In this document: positions 6,008-12,419 of the stretch, in pieces
Layout of the letters: each line of letters starts with the position of its first letter
How positions within the stretch are numbered: the first letter of the stretch is position 1
Source of the DNA: an uncultured Collinsella sp.
GTDB taxonomy: Bacteria; Actinomycetota; Coriobacteriia; Coriobacteriales; Coriobacteriaceae
Length of the DNA: 19,472 bases
NCBI GenBank assembly: GCA_900549535.1
Contig: UROR01000030.1
Location: 1 to 19,472 of the forward strand
Direction: 5' to 3'
Program-made: the position numbers and the translations under genes
The notes under the pieces: generated by a model
What the model saw: the letters and a program-made list of their open reading frames with translations, nothing else
What the model was told of the DNA's origin: nothing
The model's database searches: none

Positions 6008-6460
6008 CTAGTCTTCGAGTCCGCTATTGATGAGCTCCGCAATCTCAACGGGATCGGTGCTCGCGCGCACCTTGTCACGGAAGCCGGCGTCCATCAGCAT
6101 CACGGCAGCCTTGGAGAGCAGACGCAGGTGCGTAGTTCCGGCCTCGCCGGCGGGCACGTACAGCGCGAGCGCAACATCGACGGGCACCCCATCGAAGCTC
6201 GGCCATTCAACGGGCTCGGTCAGTTTAAGCACGGCAACGCCCGGCGTGTGGATCGCGTCGCTTTTGGCATGCGGAACGGCAAAACCGGCGACAAGGCCGG
6301 TCTCGGCCTCGTTCTCGCGAGCAATGAAGGCGGCCTCTACGGCAGATGCGTCATCGGCAAAGCCGAGCTCGATGGCCTGCTCGGACAAATAATGTAGGGC
6401 GTCCTCGCGCGAGGCGGCGGTATACCCGATTGTCACTTGGTTGGCAGATACAAATCCCAT
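6008..6460 (-). CDS. PTS sugar transporter subunit IIA (fructose/mannitol type)
   Basis: IIA takes a phosphate from HPr and passes it to the IIB domain of the matching permease. This 150-residue protein is a single PTS_EIIA type-2 domain. The phospho-accepting histidine is H64 in GFAVPHAKS, the signature of the fructose/mannitol group, and a C-terminal helix with the usual LL..A..L pattern follows. The start at 6460 has AAGGAAGG 5 nt upstream. It begins 11 nt after the end of the transketolase C-subunit gene and is the last gene of the sugar locus. The IIBC protein at 10532-12004 lacks a IIA domain, so this gene almost certainly completes that transporter, although four genes lie between them. 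Confidence 0.93.
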   Translation of the reverse strand: MGFVSANQVTIGYTAASREDALHYLSEQAIELGFADDASAVEAAFIARENEAETGLVAGFAVPHAKSDAIHTPGVAVLKLTEPVEWPSFDGVPVDVALALYVPAGEAGTTHLRLLSKAAVMLMDAGFRDKVRASTDPVEIAELINSGLED

Positions 6461-6471
6461 GGAAACCTTCC

Positions 6472-7410
6472 TTACAACACGGACCTGACCGCAGCTTCGA
6501 TGCCGTCGGCGTCCAAACCGTACTTGTGCAGCAAATCGACCGCAGGGCCGGACTCGCCATACACATCGCGCACGCCGACGCGACGCATCGGCACCGGATG
6601 CTGCTCTGCGAGCACCGAGGCCACGGCCTCGCCAAGACCACCGATAATCGAATGCTCCTCGGCGGTGACCACGCGACCGGTCTTCTTGGCGCTGGCAACC
6701 ACCAGGCGCTCATCAAGCGGCTTGATCGTGTGCATATTGATGACCTCGGCATCGATACCATCGGCAGCGAGCGCCTCGGCAGCCTCAAGCGCCTCGGCGA
6801 CCATAAGGCCACAAGCGATGATGGTCACATCGGACCCCTCGCGCACGACCACGCCGCGACCAATCTTGAACTCATAGTCCTCGTGATCGTTAATGACCGG
6901 CGTTGCCAGGCGTCCGAAGCGCATGTAGACCGGTCCCTCAAACTCATAGGCGGCGCGCACGCAAGCGCGAGCCTCGATGTCATCGGCGGGAACGATTACC
7001 GTCATACCCGGGATCGTGCGCATGAGTGCGATATCCTCGCAGCACTGGTGCGTGGCGCCGTCTTCACCGACCGAGATACCCGCATGCGTGGCACCGATTT
7101 TGACGTTGAGGTGCGGATAGCCAATGGAATTACGCACTTGTTCGTACGCGCGACCGGCGGCAAACATCGCAAAGGTGCTCGCAAAGGCGACGTGGCCCGT
7201 GGTCGCGATGCCGGCGGCGAGCCCCATCAGGTTGCTCTCGGCAATGCCGGCGTCGTAGAAGCGCTCAGGGTGCGCAGCCTTAAACTTACCGGTCTGCGTG
7301 GCGGCGGCCAGGTCGGCATCGAGAACCACAAAGTCATCGCGCTCATTGCCCAGCTCGACAAGTGCCTCGCCATAGCTAACGCGCGTGGCGACTTTCTTGA
7401 CGTCTGCCAT
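6472..7410 (-). CDS. Transketolase, C-terminal (pyrimidine-binding) subunit
   Basis: This is the second half of a split transketolase, which transfers two-carbon ketol units between sugar phosphates using thiamine diphosphate. The 312 residues contain the pyrimidine-binding domain. The catalytic glutamate that activates the cofactor is E58 in FYDAGIAESN. GISVGEDGATHQ (about 111-122) is the conserved loop that follows, and the C-terminal transketolase domain starts near 180. The ATG overlaps the TAA of the N-terminal subunit gene by one base (TAATG), with GGGGAGGAG just upstream. The two halves are therefore translationally coupled and made in equal amounts. DXP synthase and E1 dehydrogenase beta subunits share this fold, but the split architecture with a transketolase N-half settles the call. 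Confidence 0.93.
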   Translation of the reverse strand: MADVKKVATRVSYGEALVELGNERDDFVVLDADLAAATQTGKFKAAHPERFYDAGIAESNLMGLAAGIATTGHVAFASTFAMFAAGRAYEQVRNSIGYPHLNVKIGATHAGISVGEDGATHQCCEDIALMRTIPGMTVIVPADDIEARACVRAAYEFEGPVYMRFGRLATPVINDHEDYEFKIGRGVVVREGSDVTIIACGLMVAEALEAAEALAADGIDAEVINMHTIKPLDERLVVASAKKTGRVVTAEEHSIIGGLGEAVASVLAEQHPVPMRRVGVRDVYGESGPAVDLLHKYGLDADGIEAAVRSVL

Positions 7411-8240
7411 TAGAGCTCCTCCCCTGCCGCTGCGAGCTCGGCCATGGCCTGCTCAAACTGTTCATCGTTGGGTGCCTTGCCGTGCCAGCCCACCTGGTTT
7501 TCCATAAAGGAGACGCCCTTGCCCTTCACCGTCTCGGCGATAATGGCCACGGGCGAGTCGCTCACTTTGCGGGCCTCGGCAAAGGCGGCGGCAATCTGCG
7601 CCATGTCGTTACCGTCGGCGAGCTCGATCACATGCCACTTAAAGGCGCGGAACTTGTCAGCGAGCGGCATCGCCGAGTTGACCTCATCGATCGTGCCATC
7701 AATCTGCAAGCCGTTGTGGTCGACGACGGCAACAAGATTGTCGAGCGCATGGTTGCCGGCAAACATGGCCGCCTCCCACACCTGGCCCTCCTCGCACTCG
7801 CCGTCGCCCAGCAACGTGTAGACGCGGTAGCTGTCACCCCAGTGCTTTGCGGCGAGTGCCATTCCAACCGCGGCGGAGATGCCCTGACCGAGCGATCCGG
7901 TGGACATATCGATGCCAGGGGCGTCGTTCATGTTGGGATGGCCCTGCAGTCGGCTGCCAATATGACGCAGCGTCTCGAGCTCTTCGACGGGAAAATAGCC
8001 GCGATTTGCCAACACCGAATACAGGCCCGGCGCCGCGTGACCCTTGGAGAGCACAAAGCGATCGCGATCGGCCTTGTGAGGGTCGGCAGGATCGATATTC
8101 ATTTCCTCAAAGTACAGATACGCCATGATGTCGGCAGCACCGAGCGATCCACCCGGGTGTCCCGACTTGGCCGCGTGAACCGCAGTCACGACACCCTTCC
8201 TGACCTCATTGGCGACCTTCGCCAGCTCGTGGTTGGTCAT
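7410..8240 (-). CDS. Transketolase, N-terminal (diphosphate-binding) subunit
   Basis: This is the thiamine-diphosphate-binding half of the split transketolase, 276 residues. SGHPGGSLGAADI (26-38) and SKGHAAPGLY (65-74) are the conserved substrate/cofactor histidine segments. GDGECEEGQVWEA (145-157) to DHNGLQIDG (about 174-182) is the TPP/metal motif GDG..N. The start at 8240 has a GAGAGGA ribosome site. An upstream in-frame start at 8300 would run into a hairpin and is unlikely. It is followed by the C-subunit with a one-base overlap and preceded 63 nt upstream by the transaldolase gene. Together the two make the non-oxidative pentose phosphate pair. Split transketolases are often dedicated to a single catabolic pathway and are not housekeeping copies. 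That applies here by inference. Confidence 0.93.
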   Translation of the reverse strand: MTNHELAKVANEVRKGVVTAVHAAKSGHPGGSLGAADIMAYLYFEEMNIDPADPHKADRDRFVLSKGHAAPGLYSVLANRGYFPVEELETLRHIGSRLQGHPNMNDAPGIDMSTGSLGQGISAAVGMALAAKHWGDSYRVYTLLGDGECEEGQVWEAAMFAGNHALDNLVAVVDHNGLQIDGTIDEVNSAMPLADKFRAFKWHVIELADGNDMAQIAAAFAEARKVSDSPVAIIAETVKGKGVSFMENQVGWHGKAPNDEQFEQAMAELAAAGEEL

Positions 8241-8263
8241 ACGAATTCCTCTCTTGAGAACAA

Positions 8264-8292
8264 CCCCGGCACCGGATGACGCGATGCCGGGG
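8264..8292. other. Intercistronic hairpin transaldolase / transketolase
   Basis: CCCCGGCA (8264-8271) pairs perfectly with TGCCGGGG (8285-8292), leaving a 13-nt loop. It fills most of the 63-nt gap between the two genes. On the minus strand it is followed by ttgttctc, a poor U tract. Partial termination or protection of one cistron after RNA processing are both possible. Confidence 0.55.
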
Positions 8293-8303
8293 CAATCCAC
8301 TCG

Positions 8304-8987
8304 TTAAGCCTGAGCGACGACCTTCTGCCAGTCAGCCTCAAAAGAGGCGAGGCCCTGGTCGGTCAGCGGATGATGCAGGCACTTCTTGAGAGCGGCCATG
8401 GGCACGGTCGCAATATCGGCACCGAGTAGCGCGGCCTGGGTCACGTGGTTGGGCGTACGAACCGAGGCGGTGATGATCTCGACGGTGTCGTCGACGTTCT
8501 TGCCCGTCCAGTCGTAGTTCTTAATGCAGGTCACGACGTTGTCGAGCTGCGAGATACCGTCCTCGGCGATGTCATCGAAACGACCGACAAACGGGCTGAT
8601 GTAGCGAGCACCGGCATTGGCGGCCATAAGGGCCTGCGTCGGCGAGAAGACGAGCGTCATGTTGACGCGCACGCCAGCATCGGCCAGCGCACGGCAGGCG
8701 GCAAGGCCGGCCTCGCACACGGGAAGCTTGACCACGATGTTGGGGGCGAGGGCGGCAAGGCGCTTGCCCTCCTCGATCATACCCTCGGCAGTGGTAGCGG
8801 TAGACTCGGCGGAAACGGGCAGGCCCTCGCAGAGCTCGGCAATCTTGAGCATATGCGGCTCAAAGTCGGCAAGCTTGCCGCCGGTCTTGGCGTACAGGGA
8901 CGGGTTGGTGGTAACACCGGCCAGGCAGCCCCAGCTCTTGGCCTCGGCGATCTCGTCCAGATTGGCGGTATCGATAAAGAACTTCAT
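8304..8987 (-). CDS. Transaldolase (small TalC/YwjH type)
   Basis: Transaldolase moves a dihydroxyacetone unit between ketose and aldose phosphates in the pentose phosphate pathway. The protein has 227 residues, the size of the small decameric transaldolase/fructose-6-phosphate aldolase family. D6, the TTNPS motif (26-30) and Schiff-base lysine K87 (NIVVKLPV) are present. Two positions separate the activities: E61 in VSAEST, where fructose-6-phosphate aldolase has Gln, and F133 in ISPFVGR, where the aldolase has Tyr. Both point to transaldolase. The start at 8987 has AGGAGT 8 nt upstream. The gene sits between a terminator-like hairpin upstream and the split transketolase downstream, as part of one sugar-phosphate module. 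Confidence 0.92.
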   Translation of the reverse strand: MKFFIDTANLDEIAEAKSWGCLAGVTTNPSLYAKTGGKLADFEPHMLKIAELCEGLPVSAESTATTAEGMIEEGKRLAALAPNIVVKLPVCEAGLAACRALADAGVRVNMTLVFSPTQALMAANAGARYISPFVGRFDDIAEDGISQLDNVVTCIKNYDWTGKNVDDTVEIITASVRTPNHVTQAALLGADIATVPMAALKKCLHHPLTDQGLASFEADWQKVVAQA

Positions 8988-9019
8988 GGTGCAAACTCCT
9001 TCGAAGGAATCCAAAACTC

Positions 9020-9055
9020 AAAAAATAGGACAAAGGGGATGTCCCTTTGTCCTAT
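9020..9055 (-). terminator. Terminator-like hairpin between GatZ-like gene and transaldolase
   Basis: ATAGGACAAAGGG (9025-9037) and CCCTTTGTCCTAT (9043-9055) pair over 13 bp with a 5-nt loop. On the minus strand the stem runs straight into a T-rich tract (TTTTTTGAG). This is a textbook intrinsic terminator after the GatZ-like gene. Only about 32 nt separate it from the transaldolase start, leaving no room for a separate promoter downstream. Similar GGACAAAGGG units are common between Collinsella genes as I recall. Confidence 0.75.
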
Positions 9056-9057
9056 GT

Positions 9058-9093
9058 GCCGGGCCTGCGGCTGGGACATGCCCCAGGCCCGGC
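9058..9093. other. GC-rich hairpin after the GatZ-like gene
   Basis: GCCGGGCCTG (9058-9067) and CAGGCCCGGC (9084-9093) form a perfect 10-bp stem with a 16-nt loop, starting 20 nt past the GatZ-like stop on the minus strand. It is directly stacked against the terminator hairpin at 9020-9055. It could protect the upstream message from 3' exonucleases. Confidence 0.6.
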
Positions 9094-9112
9094 GTCGCGT
9101 AGGAAAAGCTAC

Positions 9113-10387
9113 TTACTCGGCAAGAGCGGCCTCGATGCGGGTCGTGACGCCCTTGAGGTTAAGACCGACGACGTACTGCTTGATCGGGCGCTTGATGTGC
9201 TCGATGACAAAGCGCTTGCCGTCGATGTCCTGAGCGGCGAGGTTGCGGTAGAGCTTCTCGACCTGCTCCTTGACCTCGGGATCGTTGAACGCATAGTGAC
9301 CGGAGACATCCAGGATCTTCAGGCTGAGCTCATCGTCGGCAAGAATGTCGTCGACCTGCAGGTTGACGTCGTCGCCAGTCATCCACTTGCGCCAGCGCTC
9401 GGTCTTGATAGCCTTGACCAGCAGGGTGTGATACAGGTCGGAGGGGTCATCGCACAGACCGTTGTCGACCAGGATCTGCTCGGTGGCGCAGAGCTTGAGG
9501 TAGGCGCGGGTCTCCTCGGTGCCATACTGCGGAGCAACGTTGGAGGCGGTCACGTGTGCCGGGATGTGCTCGAGCAGCGTCGCGTCGTCCAGATAGTCGG
9601 CGTTGTGCTCCTTCAGGCCCACGCCGTAGCGCTTAGCCATGTCGGCGAGCTCGCGGGCATTCTTGAAGTTGTAATGGCCGACCTGCTCCGTCCAGCGGGT
9701 AAGGGTGCCGGTCTGGCCGACGATAAAGGTGGGCATGGGGCAGCCGCGCTTCTCGAGCTCGGGCTGCAGCTGAGAAATGAACTCCTCGTACTTATCGGTA
9801 GAGGTCAAGCCGCCATTGGTCTCCTCGGTACCGACCTCATAGGCGACCTCGGGCAGGTTATGCTCGCGACGGTACTGCTCAAGGTAGTCGATAAGATCGA
9901 TCGTGCGGCGAAGCACCACGTCGAGCGGAATAACCTTGCCGATCTGATAGGGATCCTTGGTGGGGTCGACCATCAGCAGGTCAAAGCCTGCCTCCATGTC
10001 GGCGACGAAGGACTTGCGGGCGAGCTCCATGGCCTCGTCCTCGGGCAGGTGGGCGTTACGCTCCTCGTCGCGCTGCCACGGACCGCCGTGATCTCGGCAC
10101 AGGTAGTACGGACCGGTGTAACCCACCTCGTCGGCGACCTTCTTGATGTCGGCGGCAAAGCGCGTCTGGTCCCAACCGTTGACGTAGCCGGCGCCCATCT
10201 CGTCCATATCGACCTGGTTGCGGCTGGCGATAAACATGGGCGGGAAATCCTCGTCCTTGGCAAGCTCGAACACGGCCTGAATCAGGTTGGGGCTCATGGG
10301 GCCAATGCCGACCATGGTTGCGTGATCGCCGCTATCCTGCAGTTTGAGCATGCCCTGAACGGCCTGGCGGATGGTGAGGTTGGACAT
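9113..10387 (-). CDS. GatZ/KbaZ-like protein (tagatose-bisphosphate aldolase non-catalytic subunit family)
   Basis: At 424 residues the length matches the GatZ/KbaZ family. Family landmarks are visible in order: SRNQVDMDEMGAGY (about 55-68), CRDHGGPWQ (about 98-106), VAYEVGTEETNGG (about 183-195), FIVGQTGT (about 223-230) and KEHNADYL (about 262-269). Classical members support the catalytic GatY/KbaY aldolase. Other relatives act as C4-epimerases on ketose phosphates such as tagatose-6-phosphate. No GatY/KbaY partner is encoded here, so an epimerase role is the better guess. That is inference. Ribosome site GGAGAAGGAG precedes the start. It is second in the locus after PTS IIBC, from which a structured 144-nt spacer separates it. 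The sequence is clearly diverged from enterobacterial GatZ, so substrate is open. Confidence 0.8.
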   Translation of the reverse strand: MSNLTIRQAVQGMLKLQDSGDHATMVGIGPMSPNLIQAVFELAKDEDFPPMFIASRNQVDMDEMGAGYVNGWDQTRFAADIKKVADEVGYTGPYYLCRDHGGPWQRDEERNAHLPEDEAMELARKSFVADMEAGFDLLMVDPTKDPYQIGKVIPLDVVLRRTIDLIDYLEQYRREHNLPEVAYEVGTEETNGGLTSTDKYEEFISQLQPELEKRGCPMPTFIVGQTGTLTRWTEQVGHYNFKNARELADMAKRYGVGLKEHNADYLDDATLLEHIPAHVTASNVAPQYGTEETRAYLKLCATEQILVDNGLCDDPSDLYHTLLVKAIKTERWRKWMTGDDVNLQVDDILADDELSLKILDVSGHYAFNDPEVKEQVEKLYRNLAAQDIDGKRFVIEHIKRPIKQYVVGLNLKGVTTRIEAALAE

Positions 10388-10456
10388 TTTGTTCTCCTTC
10401 TCCAGAGGATTTTTGACAAAAGTTCCCTGGGACCCAGATGTGGGCCCTATCAGTAC

Positions 10457-10517
10457 GGATGGATTTTGTTGTGTAGGGGCGGTTGTGCGGAGTCAAATCC
10501 ATCCCTCCGCACAACCG
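10457..10517 (-). ncRNA. Structured intercistronic RNA element with pseudoknot potential
   Basis: On the minus-strand RNA a 13-bp perfect stem (cggttgtgcggag / ctccgcacaaccg, plus-strand 10480-10492 with 10505-10517) closes a 12-nt loop. Ten of these loop bases (ggatggattt) are perfectly complementary to aaatccatcc located 13 nt after the stem (plus-strand 10457-10466). The order stem-loop-stem-partner is that of an H-type pseudoknot, or of two competing folds. There is also an alternative ctccg/cggag mini-stem inside the first arm. The element begins 15 nt after the IIBC stop and ends about 70 nt before the GatZ-like start. There is no U tract, so it is not a simple terminator. Confidence 0.6.
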
Positions 10518-10531
10518 GAGTCCTTAAAGGT

Positions 10532-12004
10532 TTACTTGGCCTGCTTGTCGAGCGTGGACTTCATGGCAATCAGGATTGCAGCGGCGACCACGGCGCCAAT
10601 CACGATGTCCAGGCAGAACAGCGCGACGTTGTTGGTGGCAAGGGCGACGATAAAGCCACCGTGCGGGACGTAGCAGTCGATACCCTGGAAGGCGGCGAGC
10701 GCCGCGCCCACGGCAGAGCCGATGCAGATGCCGGGCAGGGTGTGGCCAAGGTCCTTGACCGCGAAGGGGATAGCGCCCTCGGTAATGCCGATGCAGCCCA
10801 TGAACAGTGCGGAGATACCCATCTGGCGATCGGCGTCATCGAACTTGTTCTTGGCGATGAGCGCAGCAAGGCCGCAGGCAATCGGGGGAATGGCGACGGC
10901 GACGCGGAACATGCCGTTGGGGCCATAGATGCCGGAGGCCATGATGGCCATGGTGAAGGTCGAGGCGGTCTTGTTGATGGGGCCACCCATATCGAAGGCG
11001 GTCATAACGCCAATGACCAGACCCAGGACAACTGCGGAACCGCCCTGCAGGCTGCCGAGCACGCCGGTGAGCCAGTCCATCACAAAGCCAAGCGGCGTGG
11101 CCAGGATGTAGATATAGGCCATGCCCAGGACAAGCGAGGTCAGAATCGGGATGATCAGGATGGGCATGATGGTCTGGATGGTGTTGTTGACCTTCCAGGT
11201 CTTCATCCAGCGGACAAAGTAGCCGCAGATGACCGCCATGATCATGGCGCCCAAGAAGCCGGTCGAAACGCTGTTGCCGTTAGGGGTAACGACTGCGTTG
11301 TTGACCAGGTAGCCCAGGACAAAACCGGGGGCGAGCGCGGGCTTGCCGGCCATCGAGTAGGAGATGTATGCCGCAAGCACCGGGATCATCATGGAGATGC
11401 CGGCCATGCCGATGGTGTTAAGGCTCACCATCAGCGGGTTCGTAACCTCCATGCCGTTGTCGCCGGCGGTACCGGATGCCAGCGAGAAGGCAAGAAACAC
11501 GCCGCCGATAACGACGATGGGGATAAAATAGGAAACGCCGGTATTGAATGCATTGAGCAGCGTCTTGCCAGGATCGGCAAAGATAGACTGCTTGGACGCC
11601 GGTGTCGGGGCCTGCGGGGCAGCGGAGACGGCCTTCTTCTCTGCCTTGGCCTCGGCCTTGGGCGCGTCAACGGCGCCACCCGTCGCCTTGATGATCTCAA
11701 TGGCCTGGTCGATGATCTTTACCGGATCGGCGATTACATCCGAGGTGCCGACCTTCAGGAACTTGCCCTCGGCCATCTTCTGCTCAAAACGGTCCTCGTT
11801 CTCGACACCCACGTCGACGGACTCCAGGACCAGGTCGGCGGAGTCCACGTCTTCCTGCGTGAGCTCATTCTCGATACCCAGGCCACCCTGAGCCTCGACC
11901 TTGCACTCGATGCCACGGGCGGCGCATTCATCCTGAATCGCCTTCTGGGCCATATACGTGTGGGCGATACCCACAGTACAGGCGGCAACGCCTACGATCT
12001 TCAT
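10532..12004 (-). CDS. PTS fructose-family transporter subunit IIBC
   Basis: This membrane permease imports and phosphorylates a sugar, 490 residues. Residues 1-105 form a fructose-type IIB domain with phosphocysteine C9 in VAACTVGIAHTYMA. The usual CPTG is CTVG here. An Ala/Pro/Lys-rich linker follows (about 108-139). The IIC domain (about 145-485) has eight or more hydrophobic segments and the conserved GITEGAIPFA motif. There is no fused IIA domain. The separate IIA gene at 6008-6460 is the probable partner. The start at 12004 has GAGGGA 4 nt upstream, and a longer in-frame start at 12106 would overlap the probable -10. It is the first gene of the sugar locus and divergent from a LacI-family regulator. 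Substrate is unknown: the fructose family includes transporters for other ketoses and mannose derivatives. Confidence 0.93.
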   Translation of the reverse strand: MKIVGVAACTVGIAHTYMAQKAIQDECAARGIECKVEAQGGLGIENELTQEDVDSADLVLESVDVGVENEDRFEQKMAEGKFLKVGTSDVIADPVKIIDQAIEIIKATGGAVDAPKAEAKAEKKAVSAAPQAPTPASKQSIFADPGKTLLNAFNTGVSYFIPIVVIGGVFLAFSLASGTAGDNGMEVTNPLMVSLNTIGMAGISMMIPVLAAYISYSMAGKPALAPGFVLGYLVNNAVVTPNGNSVSTGFLGAMIMAVICGYFVRWMKTWKVNNTIQTIMPILIIPILTSLVLGMAYIYILATPLGFVMDWLTGVLGSLQGGSAVVLGLVIGVMTAFDMGGPINKTASTFTMAIMASGIYGPNGMFRVAVAIPPIACGLAALIAKNKFDDADRQMGISALFMGCIGITEGAIPFAVKDLGHTLPGICIGSAVGAALAAFQGIDCYVPHGGFIVALATNNVALFCLDIVIGAVVAAAILIAMKSTLDKQAK

Positions 12005-12104
12005 TGCTTCCCTCTTTTCATAGAGTTGCGTGCGCAAGACACCGTTTGCGGAGGCCTCCGGAGCATCCCCTGCCGTTTGGACTTGCTGTCTTTTCGACAA
12101 GAAC

Positions 12105-12133
12105 AATATAGGTGCTCGTTTTTCTTAATGCCA
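12105..12133 (-). promoter_or_regulatory. Candidate promoter of the PTS locus
   Basis: On the minus strand there is a TATATT -10 (12105-12110) and a weak TGGCAT -35 (12128-12133) with a 17-nt spacer. The weak -35 would suit an activated or tightly controlled promoter. Predicted transcription starts near 12098, giving a leader of about 94 nt. Confidence 0.35.
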
Positions 12134-12142
12134 GCTTATTTC

Positions 12143-12195
12143 GGTAAACGCGCAGGTCAGAGCGTTGGTTATGCGATTTAGTTATGCGTTTAACC
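12143..12195. promoter_or_regulatory. Operator candidates for the divergent LacI-family regulator
   Basis: GGTAAACGC (12143-12151) and GCGTTTAACC (12186-12195) are inverted copies of one half-site differing by one base. Between them GTTATGCG occurs twice (12168-12175 and 12181-12188), 13 bp apart. AAACG/CGTTT halves are usual in LacI-family operators. The block lies just upstream of the proposed PTS -35, where a regulator could control both directions. Confidence 0.4.
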
Positions 12196-12419
12196 AAAAA
12201 TGAATCCTGCGATTTTGCCCTCGATTTCAAAAGTCAAGAAGTATTTGATTTTCTCGGTAGACGGCAGATGCGCATGCCGGTCACAAATTTCGACCCCACC
12301 CGTATGCCGCATTTGTTGCATACTCATATGAAAGGAAAAAGCCGCTCACCGAAGCGTATCCTTCACCAAGACTCAAAGTCATCATGTTGGAAAATGCTCA
12401 TCTGTCGGAAGGAGTCGCT

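Larger units (their letters stand above)
12005..12419. promoter_or_regulatory. Divergent control region, PTS locus / LacI-family regulator
   Basis: This 415-bp region between the PTS IIBC and regulator genes contains no gene. On the PTS side are a 12-bp perfect palindrome CGGAGGCCTCCG (12049-12060), a cttgtc-gaaaa-gac leader stem around 12080-12102 and a candidate -10 at 12105-12110. In the middle are repeated half-sites (12143-12195). The regulator side (12200-12419) is AT-richer, with TTGCCC near 12215 and CATACT near 12328, but I cannot assign its promoter with confidence. The regulator's own ribosome site GGAAGGAG is at 12407-12414. Confidence 0.6.

Noticed and set aside
8304..8987. Fructose-6-phosphate aldolase instead of transaldolase
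   Set aside because: E61 and F133 occupy the positions where the aldolase has Gln and Tyr, so the transaldolase call is preferred.
9047..12181. Plus-strand open frame of about 1,040 codons opposite the PTS IIBC and GatZ-like genes
   Set aside because: It is fully antisense to two genes with clear family motifs, has Gly/Asp/Val/His-rich composition typical of a reversed GC-rich frame, and has no domain or ribosome site.
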